The notes below the pieces were generated by a model. That model was not told the DNA's origin. It saw only the letters and a list, made by a program, of their open reading frames with translations, and did no database searches. Positions 46,320 through 53,379 of a stretch of 64,000 nucleotides of DNA are shown here, one piece after another. This stretch comes from Rhodococcus sp. RD6.2 (lineage in GTDB: Bacteria > Actinomycetota > Actinomycetes > Mycobacteriales > Mycobacteriaceae), in NCBI RefSeq assembly GCF_001040705.1, contig NZ_CVQP01000009.1, positions 230,139-294,138 of the forward strand, in the 5' to 3' direction. How positions within the stretch are numbered: the stretch's first letter is position 1; each line of letters starts with the position of its first letter. The position numbers and the translations under genes were made by a program.

Positions 46320-46822
46320 GGGTCAACCTGCTGTTCTCGGCCGGGCAACGGTAACGGACGGTGATTTCCGCTCTTCCATTGCAACTCGATTTCTGTTCCG
46401 CCGTCGCGGGGTTCCACGCGGACGGACTCGCACAAGGCGCGCATGAGCCGGAGCCCCTGCCCGCGCCGCGCCGAGTTGTCGTCGGATTGCGGGAGCCAGG
46501 TGCCCCGGTCGACGATCACGACGCTGAGTGTGCCGTCCGCATGGTGGTAGGTGGCAAGCAGGTCGAACGTGCCCCGCTCGTCGGCTGGGTAGGCGTGTTC
46601 GACCACATTGGCCAGGGCTTCGTAGGTCGCGAGCAGTACGTCGGTCGTCGTGTCCGGCGGCCACCCGATCTCGCGCGCGAACCCGTCGATCCGGTGACGG
46701 ACCGCGGTGAGGACGGACGGGTCGGCATGGACGCTCTCGAGGGCCAGGCGTCGATCGCCGCGGCCGGCGTCCACGCGGTGATCCGACGTCCGTTGCGAAC
46801 CCGCCTGTTCCATTGGCGTCAC
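46316..46822 (-). CDS. RsbW-type serine kinase, ATP-binding protein
   Basis: A 168-residue GHKL protein with a canonical N-box (LLATYEALANVVEHAYP, about 65-81), G1-like VVIVDRGTW and a G2-like RGQGLRLMRALCESV. It is therefore the more typical serine kinase of the two in this operon and may phosphorylate the STAS antagonist. GTG at 46822 overlaps the STAS stop; ATG at 46813 is an alternative. Confidence 0.87.
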   Translation of the reverse strand: MTPMEQAGSQRTSDHRVDAGRGDRRLALESVHADPSVLTAVRHRIDGFAREIGWPPDTTTDVLLATYEALANVVEHAYPADERGTFDLLATYHHADGTLSVVIVDRGTWLPQSDDNSARRGQGLRLMRALCESVRVEPRDGGTEIELQWKSGNHRPLPLPGREQQVDP

Positions 46823-47184
46823 ACCGTCGCGAGGGCCGCTTCGACGGTGGGGAAGACCTCGACGGTGTCGGTCATTCCCACGATTTCCATCGGCCGCGAC
46901 GTGTTGGGGCCGTCGGCGACGACCAGGAATCGGGTTCTGCCTTCTGCGCTGTCGGCGGTGCGCATCAGCACCGCGAGGCCCGCCGAGGACAGGAACTTCA
47001 CCCCGAGCAGGTCGGCAATCAGCGCGGACGCTCCGCGCGTTCCGACCAGCTCGGACAGCTTCTGCTCGAAGTCAGGCGCGGTCACGACGTCGATGTCGCC
47101 GCTGGCACGCAGGACCACGACGCCTTCGATGACGTCGACCGCCAGCTCGAGGCTTGACACGGGCGCGAGCTCGGGAAGGTCCAT
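46819..47184 (-). CDS. STAS-domain anti-sigma factor antagonist
   Basis: A 121-residue STAS protein like RsbV. The phospho-acceptor loop reads LLGVKFLSSAGLAVLM (Ser at about 66-67). When dephosphorylated it should bind the RsbW-type kinase and free SigF; the PP2C regulator at 41814 is the obvious phosphatase candidate. It is the first gene of the four-gene operon. A SigF-type promoter lies about 320 bases upstream. Confidence 0.9.
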   Translation of the reverse strand: MDLPELAPVSSLELAVDVIEGVVVLRASGDIDVVTAPDFEQKLSELVGTRGASALIADLLGVKFLSSAGLAVLMRTADSAEGRTRFLVVADGPNTSRPMEIVGMTDTVEVFPTVEAALATV

Positions 47185-47502
47185 CTGTTGAACCCTACCG
47201 TCGGCCGGCTGCTCGGAGTTCACTGCACGCATGGGGTCACCGCCCGCGTTCGTGCCGTCATGATCTTGCCCCCGGTCCGGGTCCTGTCCCGAAAGTACGA
47301 GACCCCGTACACCGCGTACATGCCTTTCACGACAGACATCCGAGCGGCGGACAAGGATGTCCGCGCTGTCTTCGACTGCATGCTTCAACACTCCTTCGTG
47401 GTGACCGTGAGGACCACCGACTGATACCGACAACCGCTTGGTACCCCGTGCGCCGAGATTCCATACCCACCCGATTCCAGCGAGATCGGTGGGGCGGCCG
47501 CC

Positions 47503-47527
47503 TACCCGCTCTGTACAGGGATTAAAC
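47503..47527 (-). promoter_or_regulatory. SigF-type promoter toward the STAS-sigF operon
   Basis: The minus strand reads GTTT (47527-47524), a 16-base spacer, then GGGTA (47507-47503), an exact match to the actinobacterial SigF/SigB consensus. It points to the anti-sigma/sigF operon and implies autoregulation. Confidence 0.72.
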
Positions 47528-47538
47528 GTGTTTTCCCT

Positions 47539-47561
47539 GGTTGACATGCTCTGACCGGGTG
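47539..47561 (+). promoter_or_regulatory. Possible SigF-type promoter toward whiB
   Basis: GGTT (47539-47542), 14 bases, then GGGTG (47557-47561): one base off the GGGTA consensus with a slightly short spacer. It lies 67 bases before the whiB start and is back to back with the sigF promoter. Confidence 0.45.
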
Positions 47562-47627
47562 CCCTAGAAGTAGTCACCACGTTCAGCCGCGAGGTCCGGG
47601 AAATTCGAATCCACTGGGAGGTCGACC

Positions 47628-47939
47628 ATGGCGAAGCAGTCTGCGAGCAGGAACCGAATCACTCAACCGCGAATCGATCGACTGCGCCCGCTGGGCAGCG
47701 ACTGGGAATGGCAGATGCGGGCCGCGTGCCGGTCGACGGATTCGGCGGTCTTCTTTCCGCCCACGGGCGAGGGGTTGCGGGCGCGCCGGCTCCGGGAGTC
47801 GAAGGCCAAAGCCGTGTGCGGACGGTGCCCCGTTCGCCGGGCATGCCTGGAACAGGCCCTGGCAGTGGGCGAGCCCTATGGCGTCTGGGGAGGGCTCGCG
47901 GAGTCGGAGCGTCGTGCCGTGACTGCCGTCTCCGCGTGA
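47628..47939 (+). CDS. WhiB-family iron-sulfur transcription factor
   Basis: A 103-residue WhiB protein with four cluster Cys (34, 64, 67, 73; spacing C-X29-C-X2-C-X5-C) and the GVWGG turn (85-89), followed by a short basic tail. WhiB proteins bind the primary sigma factor and sense oxygen or NO through the 4Fe-4S cluster. GGGAGG lies 7 bases before the ATG. Which WhiB class it belongs to cannot be decided. Confidence 0.92.
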   Translation: MAKQSASRNRITQPRIDRLRPLGSDWEWQMRAACRSTDSAVFFPPTGEGLRARRLRESKAKAVCGRCPVRRACLEQALAVGEPYGVWGGLAESERRAVTAVSA

Positions 47940-48068
47940 ATTGTGTCCGAGCAGTTCAGGATCGGTCTGCTGCCCGAGGTATGACCCGTCGAGATCCGGG
48001 GTATCAGTCCGTCAACCGCAGCGGCGCCGAGCACGGAGCCTCACGCATTGATCCGAAAGGTGGCAGTG

Positions 48069-48224
48069 ATGACCGATCTGTCGACGAACAGCGAACTTAC
48101 CCGCGAGACGAGTCTTGACCGCGGACCCGCCTCGGGACAGGCAGTGGTGGCAGTCGGTGTCCTTGCAGCAGAGGCCGAGAGGATGCGAATCCGTATGGCC
48201 CGTGAGGCGCTCGGTACTCCCTGA
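48069..48224 (+). CDS. 51-residue microprotein in the stress block
   Basis: ATG at 48069, with AAAGGTGGCAGTG upstream, encodes a 51-residue soluble protein (MTDLSTNSELTRETSLDRG, then a helical AVGVLAAEAERMRIRMARE end). It lies between whiB and the GlsB-like gene on the same strand. I do not recognise it; the ribosome site and amphipathic C-terminal helix suggest it is real. Confidence 0.5.
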   Translation: MTDLSTNSELTRETSLDRGPASGQAVVAVGVLAAEAERMRIRMAREALGTP

Positions 48225-48344
48225 CGGTTCGGCGTCCGTGCACTCGTAGTCGAGTTGCGCGAAAGCCACATTCACGCGGCCGCGGTCGCGCGGCCACACT
48301 ACCGGCCGGTCTCGTGAACCGGTATTACAGAAGGAGACGTCACA

Positions 48345-48614
48345 GTGTTGTCAATGAGCATCATCGGATGGATCGTCATCGGCGGCCTTGCCGGATGGAT
48401 CGGTTCCAAGCTGATGGGAACGGACGCACAGCAGGGCATCATCCTCAACATTGTCGTCGGAATCATCGGTGGCCTGATCGGTGGCTGGGTCTTCGGACTC
48501 TTCGGTGCCGATGTGGACGGCGGTGGCTGGATCTTCAGTTTCGTCACCTGCCTGGCGGGTGCGTGCATCCTGCTCTTCCTCGTCAAGCTCGTAACCGGGC
48601 GTTCGAGGGCTTGA
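48345..48614 (+). CDS. GlsB/YeaQ/YmgE-family stress membrane protein
   Basis: An 89-residue protein with three spans. The front IIGWIVIGGLAGWIGSKLMG and NIVVGIIGGLIGGWVFGLFG are the family hallmark (transglycosylase-associated protein family). Members are induced by general stress; no enzymatic role is proven. GTG at 48345 has AGAAGGAGAC upstream; ATG at 48354 is an alternative. Confidence 0.88.
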   Translation: MLSMSIIGWIVIGGLAGWIGSKLMGTDAQQGIILNIVVGIIGGLIGGWVFGLFGADVDGGGWIFSFVTCLAGACILLFLVKLVTGRSRA

Positions 48615-48665
48615 CCCCTTTCGCGGGGATGCAGACGAATCATCAATCACGACAGGAGAATTGCC

Positions 48666-48866
48666 ATGAGTGTCGGTGACAAGTTCAGCAACAAGGCGGA
48701 AGAACTCAAGGGACGCGCGAAGGAGGCGGTAGGGTCCGCCACCGACGATGACGACCTGAAGAACGAAGGCAAGGCAGACCAGGCGTCGTCGGCGGCCAAG
48801 AAGGGCGTCGAGAAGGTCAAGGACAAGGCCAACGAGGTTGCCGAGAAGCTCACCGGTGACGACTGA
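48666..48866 (+). CDS. CsbD-family stress protein
   Basis: A 66-residue hydrophilic, Lys/Asp/Glu/Ala-rich protein (MSVGDKFSNKAEELKGRAKE) that looks largely unfolded or helical on binding, like CsbD/YjbJ proteins. These are among the most abundant general-stress products under SigB/SigF control. ACAGGAGAATTGCC precedes the ATG. It is last before a strong terminator. Confidence 0.9.
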   Translation: MSVGDKFSNKAEELKGRAKEAVGSATDDDDLKNEGKADQASSAAKKGVEKVKDKANEVAEKLTGDD

Positions 48867-48883
48867 CAGGCCGTCACGTACAC

Positions 48884-48926
48884 GGTCCGCGGGGGTTCGT
48901 CGTAAGACGAACCCCCGCGGACCTTT
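48884..48926 (+). terminator. Rho-independent terminator after csbD
   Basis: A perfect 18-bp stem (GGTCCGCGGGGGTTCGTC and complement) with a GTAA loop, followed by TTT, 18 bases after the stop. Confidence 0.85.
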
Positions 48927-49076
48927 GGTGTTCAGCGCGCAAAGCCGGCGAGAAGCGACGATGCCGTAGGGAATCCGGCGAGGGGCCGAGCACGGCGGGT
49001 CGCTGGGAGCAATGGTGTCACGACGAAAGGGCCCGCCCGGTCTGCCCGGGCGAGCCCAGTGCGTTGGAACGGTGCG

Positions 49077-49970
49077 TCAGTGCTGCAGGTCGGCAGCGCG
49101 CTCCCGGGCGGTGGCGAGTGCCCGCTTTGCCTTCCGTCGCGCGCGGCGCCCCAGAATCTCGGCCTGTTCGTTTGCGGCCGAGGCCAATTCGCTTCCGCGA
49201 TCGCGTGCGATCTCCGCCCATTCACCACCCCGGTCTTGCGCGACCTCTGCCCATTCGGCGCCGCGTTCGCGGGCCAGTTCGCCGAGTTCGAGTCCGCGAG
49301 CACGTGCTTGTTCGGCGAGCTCTGTGCCGTGCTCGCGAACAAGGGCGGCCCACTCGCCTCCGCGTTCGCGAGCGACTTCGAGGGCGTCGCCGCTGCGCTC
49401 CCGAGCAACCTCGAGGGCTTCGCCACCCAGCTCGCCGGCGTGTTCGACCGCCACGTGGGCGCGATCGGACGCAGCGGCGAGAGCAGGGTGCCCGGAGTCG
49501 TTCCCGAGGGCATCCGCCACGTGGTCCTGTGCGTGTCGGACGGCACGGCGGCCCCGCCAGCCGAGCGACGGCTTGCCCTCGGTGTCAACGGCGGCGATCA
49601 ACAGGCCACCGAGAAGTGACAGATTCTTGAAGAACTGGATTCGCTGCGCAGAGCGCTGCGCAGGGTCCTCGATATTCCAGAATGCGTGGCCGACGGCGGT
49701 GGTCGGAACGAGGCTGCCGGCGAGTACCAACGATGCCAGCCGTGGTGCCTTGCCCACCGCCAGCAGTGCGCCGGCGCCGACCTGTACCGCGGCATTGATC
49801 TTGACCAGCGTCTCCGGATTCGTGGGAACCTTCTCCGCAACTGACGCGGGCAGCTTGTCGGCTGCCTGCTCGGCGGCGGGCGCCTTGGCGCCCGGGTTCC
49901 GCAGAGAGTCGATGCCACCGGCGATGAAGACGGTGGCGAGCATGGGGCGGGCGATACGACGGACGATCAT
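49077..49970 (-). CDS. DoxX-type membrane protein with an 11-residue-repeat tail
   Basis: A 297-residue protein. Residues 1-135 are a DoxX-like four-span domain (MIVRRIARPMLATVFIAGGIDSL..., INAAVQVGAGALLAVG, FWNIEDPAQR, FFKNLSLLGGLLIAAVD). Residues about 170-285 are an unbroken charged helix of degenerate 11-residue units, such as LARERGAEWAE, VAQDRGGEWAE and IARDRGSELAS. The helix should lie along a membrane surface or form an extended coil. DoxX proteins are linked to thiol and oxidative stress complexes. AGG lies upstream of the ATG. Confidence 0.8.
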   Translation of the reverse strand: MIVRRIARPMLATVFIAGGIDSLRNPGAKAPAAEQAADKLPASVAEKVPTNPETLVKINAAVQVGAGALLAVGKAPRLASLVLAGSLVPTTAVGHAFWNIEDPAQRSAQRIQFFKNLSLLGGLLIAAVDTEGKPSLGWRGRRAVRHAQDHVADALGNDSGHPALAAASDRAHVAVEHAGELGGEALEVARERSGDALEVARERGGEWAALVREHGTELAEQARARGLELGELARERGAEWAEVAQDRGGEWAEIARDRGSELASAANEQAEILGRRARRKAKRALATARERAADLQH

Positions 49971-50023
49971 CTGCGGCCTCCCGAGTTCGGTTCCTCTCAC
50001 CGTATCGACGCATACCCCCGCGG

Positions 50024-51240
50024 TCACCCGGCGAAACGTTGCGGGCGTGTCACGGTACCGCTGACATGGAGAACGGTCATGGCGGCGGCGCCGACCACGG
50101 GGCCGGGGGCGAGGAGGAGGAAGGCGTACTGCCAGCCGATGTGACCCGCTGCGAGAGGAACGAGCTGGATGGTCACGACGGTCAGCAGGAAGCCGATGGC
50201 CGTCTGCGCGGTGAGTGCGGTGCCGACATAGCGCCGGTCGGCGGTCTCCGACAGGACAGTGGAGAAGACTCCGGAATCTGCGATGACCGCCGCACCCCAG
50301 ACGAGGAGAAACGGCAGGAGAACACCGAGCGGAGCTGTGAACATCAGTGGGGACAGCAGGCAGCACAGACCGCTGACGACGAGCGCCGCCGCAGCGGCCG
50401 GGGGACGTCCGAGCCTGTCGGCCGCCCAGCCGCCGAGCAGGCACCCGACGAACCCGGCGAGCCCGATCGACGTGAAGGTGATGATGCTGGTTGCGGCGGT
50501 CACCGTGCTTCCGCGCTGCTCGCGGCCGGCGACGATGAACGCGGACAGTCAGGTCCACAGGGCGTAGAGCTCCCACATGTGGCCGAAGTAGCCGATATTC
50601 GCCAAACGAGGTCCGCGATCACGAAACATCGCAATCGCATAGCGGGGATGCGGGGTGACGGGACGGGTGTCGAGGTGCGGGCCCGGGACGAGGACCAGGG
50701 CAGCCACGAGCGCGCCCGCGAGCCCGAGGATGGCGGCGGTCGCCATCACCGCCCGCCACGGAAGCGGGCCGAGCCCACTGATCAGGTGTGGCAGAGCGGA
50801 CCCGAGGGTGAGGGCCCCGATGAGCACCCCGAACGCGCGACCGCGGTCCGACGACGGAGACCACGACGCCATCAGCTTCATCCCCACGGGATAGACCCCG
50901 GCGAGCAGAACTCCGGTGAGGAACCGCAGCGGGATCGCCGCAGCGAGTCCGCCGGCGACCGCGGCGAGCGCCGCCGTGCAGGACGCGGCACCGAACGCGC
51001 TTGCCGCGAGCAGGTACTGGGGTGGGAATCGGTCGGCGAGGTTGAGCGCGGTGGACGTGACTGCGCCGACGACGAACCCGATCTGGACGGACGCGGTGAG
51101 CCACACCGCCGTCGTCGGCTCGATACCCCACTCGGTCCGCAGCTCGGCACGACGGTGGTGGCGGAGAACCAGACACTGAGCCCGAGTACCTGGACCATGG
51201 CGATAAGGGCCCGTTGCTGATTCGTCGACGACTCGATCAT
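50024..51240 (-). pseudogene. MFS transporter broken by a frameshift and an in-frame stop
   Basis: The remains of a transporter of about 405 residues. It starts MIESSTNQQRALIAMVQVLG at 51240 and loses frame at about 51144-51147, where one base is missing just after ATTVVP (the continuation ELRTEWGIEPTTAVW is in another frame). It then runs to TGA at 50549-50551, directly after ELYALWT, where Trp (TGG) is expected. The frame continues past the stop with intact later spans (LSAFIVAG..., GWAADRLGRP, GPVVGAAAM). Two independent lesions make a sequencing error less likely. Confidence 0.8.
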
Positions 51241-51306
51241 GACCCCATGACCCTCCTCGGCGGCGACACGTCGACATGATCGGACTCCTCGTCCTATTCT
51301 GAACCA

Positions 51307-52422
51307 ATGAGCACCGGAAACCGGGAGCTCTCCGGCCTTCCTCGGTGCGCCGACGACATGACGACCGAGTGGTTGTCGTCGGCCCTGGGGCGCGGTTCGG
51401 TGTCGGATGTGTCCGTCGAACCGTTGGGGAGCAGTGCGGGCTTCACCGGTCAGGTTGTCCGTCTGGCGTTGCGCGGTGGTCCGGACCTTCCCGCGACCGT
51501 GATCGCGAAACTCCCCAACGCCGATGCCGGACGCCGCGCGCTGTTCCACCGGCTCGGATACGCCGCACGGGAGCTGGCGTTCTACCGGACGATCGCACCG
51601 GCGTCCGGGGTGCGGGTTCCGGAGTTGTACTTCGGTGAGGTGGACGCGGACACCGGCGCATCGGTGCTGCTCCTCGAGGACCTCGGGGCGCAGCGGTGCC
51701 TCGGGTCGCTGCGCAGCGACTGCTCCCACGACGATGCCGTGTCCGCGGTGGCCGCACTCGCCCGGTTCCACGCCGACTGGTGGGCGAACACCGACGCCGT
51801 CGAGTGGATACCCGACGTTCGACTGGGCGCCGAGAAGACGCGGGCGGCGGTGGCCGGTCCCTGGCGGGCGGTGTTCGACGAACGGATTCGTGTCCACGCA
51901 CCCGAATTGCTCGTGAACGGTGGGCCGCAGTCAGGACTCCTCGACGCACTCGGCGATCGCCTGACCGAGGTCAAGGGGGCGCTCGCGATCCCGTCGACGA
52001 CCATCGTGCATTCGGACTTCAGGGCCGACAACATCTTTCGGATGTCGGATAGTGGTGAGATCGCCGTCATCGACTGGGAGAACATCGTCCGCGCCCGCGG
52101 AGGAATGGACCTCGCCGTATTCGCCCTGTCCAGCCTGTCGGTGGAGTCGCGGCGGGAGTACGAGGCCGAACTTCTTCACACCTACGTCGACACACTTGCC
52201 GGCCGCGGCATCACCGATTACGGTCCGGCCCATTGTCTCAGGGACTATCGCCTCGGAATGGCCAATTCCACGGTGGTGGCGCTGCTCGGTGTGGTCGTGC
52301 TCGACACGTTGGGCCAGCGTGATCCCTCGTGGACGGTGGAGATGCTCCGGCGCGGGCAGGCCGCGACGGTCGACCACGACTTGGTGACGTGGCTGTCGAG
52401 CGGAGACTTCCTCGATGCCTGA
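51307..52422 (+). CDS. Aminoglycoside-phosphotransferase-fold kinase
   Basis: A 371-residue kinase-fold protein. The catalytic loop reads IVHSDFRADNIFRM (Asp about 238) and the metal Asp is in IAVIDWENIVRARGGMDLA; LPATVIAKLPN holds the ATP Lys. Family members (APH/ecdysteroid-kinase-like) phosphorylate small hydroxyl compounds or CoA-linked substrates. It overlaps the methyltransferase by 8 bases, so the two act together; the substrate is unknown. Confidence 0.85.
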   Translation: MSTGNRELSGLPRCADDMTTEWLSSALGRGSVSDVSVEPLGSSAGFTGQVVRLALRGGPDLPATVIAKLPNADAGRRALFHRLGYAARELAFYRTIAPASGVRVPELYFGEVDADTGASVLLLEDLGAQRCLGSLRSDCSHDDAVSAVAALARFHADWWANTDAVEWIPDVRLGAEKTRAAVAGPWRAVFDERIRVHAPELLVNGGPQSGLLDALGDRLTEVKGALAIPSTTIVHSDFRADNIFRMSDSGEIAVIDWENIVRARGGMDLAVFALSSLSVESRREYEAELLHTYVDTLAGRGITDYGPAHCLRDYRLGMANSTVVALLGVVVLDTLGQRDPSWTVEMLRRGQAATVDHDLVTWLSSGDFLDA

Positions 52423-53233
52423 CGAACCGAATTACACTCTGGGGCACGGTGATCAGCTGGTTGACGCCTTCGGCTTGCGTGGAGTGGGACACGAGGCGCA
52501 GTTCGTGGTGCCGTACCTGCGGTCCGGGATGTCGGTCCTCGACTGCGGGTGCGGTCCCGGGACGATCACCGTCGGCTTGGCCGGATGCGTCTCGCCGGGC
52601 CGCGTCGTCGGAATCGACATCTCCGGTCACCAGTTCGACATCGGCCGAAAGCTGGCCCTGCAGAAAGGCATTGCGACGATCGACTTCCGCGAAGGCGACG
52701 TCACGAACCTGGAGTTCGAGGACGGCTCCTTCGATGTGGTGTTCGCCCACGGCGTGCTCTACCATCTGGCCGACCCCAGTGCCGCGCTGACCGAGATGTG
52801 CAGGGTCCTGGTCGAGGGAGGCCTGCTGGGGATCCGGGACGCCGACGAGAGTGGATCGCTCGTCGGACCGGCCGACGAGCTCGTGCAACGAGGCTGCTCG
52901 GCAGTTGTCGAAGCCTGGCGGTTGAACGGTACGGATCCCTTCTTCGGGCGCAGACAGCTCGGGCTTGTACGCCGGGCAGGTTGTGAACCCCTGCATTTCT
53001 CGGCGTCGTACGACAACTACACGCGGGGGGCGCAGACGCGGGGGCTCGCAGAGTTCATCGCGGAGCTTCTGCAGCAGCCGCACATGTGCGATCCCCTGGT
53101 GGAATCCGGCTGGACGGATCCCGAGGAACTGCAACGGATGCGGGACGCGATCGTGGCGTGGGGTGCGGCCGAGGATGCCTTCTATTGCCGGGCGCGATGC
53201 GAAACGGTGGCACGCAAGAGGTTTTCGCCCTAG
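52415..53233 (+). CDS. Class I SAM methyltransferase (UbiE/Methyltransf_11 type)
   Basis: A 272-residue methyltransferase: motif I VLDCGCGPGTITVGLAG (about 42-58), acidic loop VVGIDISGHQF, motif II DGSFDVVFAHGVLYHLADPSAAL, motif III VLVEGGLLGIRD. The C-terminal region is of the type seen in actinobacterial small-molecule methyltransferases. It shares a transcript with the upstream kinase-fold gene. Confidence 0.88.
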   Translation: MPDEPNYTLGHGDQLVDAFGLRGVGHEAQFVVPYLRSGMSVLDCGCGPGTITVGLAGCVSPGRVVGIDISGHQFDIGRKLALQKGIATIDFREGDVTNLEFEDGSFDVVFAHGVLYHLADPSAALTEMCRVLVEGGLLGIRDADESGSLVGPADELVQRGCSAVVEAWRLNGTDPFFGRRQLGLVRRAGCEPLHFSASYDNYTRGAQTRGLAEFIAELLQQPHMCDPLVESGWTDPEELQRMRDAIVAWGAAEDAFYCRARCETVARKRFSP

Positions 53234-53276
53234 CGGCTTGTCGCTATTGACGTGATGCCCTGGTGCGAGTACAAAC

Positions 53277-53294
53277 TGACAACACATGTTGTCA
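53277..53294. promoter_or_regulatory. Perfect 18-bp palindrome upstream of the secreted-protein gene
   Basis: TGACAACA-CA-TGTTGTCA: perfect 8-base arms with a 2-base centre, 86 bases upstream of the ATG at 53380 and 44 bases after the methyltransferase stop. The form is that of a dimeric-repressor operator; the regulator is unknown. Confidence 0.7.
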
Positions 53295-53379
53295 TATTCG
53301 TGGTAGCTCGGGCACTGCCGGGTTTCGGCTGAACGTCGTACCGCCCTGCTCCACCAGTTGTCGGGATGTAGGGGGACTG

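Larger units (their letters stand above)
47185..47627. other. Intergenic region between the sigF operon and whiB
   Basis: No gene is supported; open frames on either strand lack ribosome sites and recognisable protein character. The region holds divergent SigF-type promoters at its whiB-proximal side, leaving a long untranslated leader of about 300 bases for the STAS-sigF operon. Confidence 0.6.

Noticed and set aside
47188-47424. 78-codon plus-strand frame between the sigF operon and whiB
   Set aside because: No ribosome site and no protein character, and it lies opposite the leader of the STAS operon.
49012-50064. Ala/Arg/Ser-rich plus-strand frame with 11-residue periodicity
   Set aside because: The periodicity is the antisense image of the DoxX repeat tail, not a separate repeat protein.
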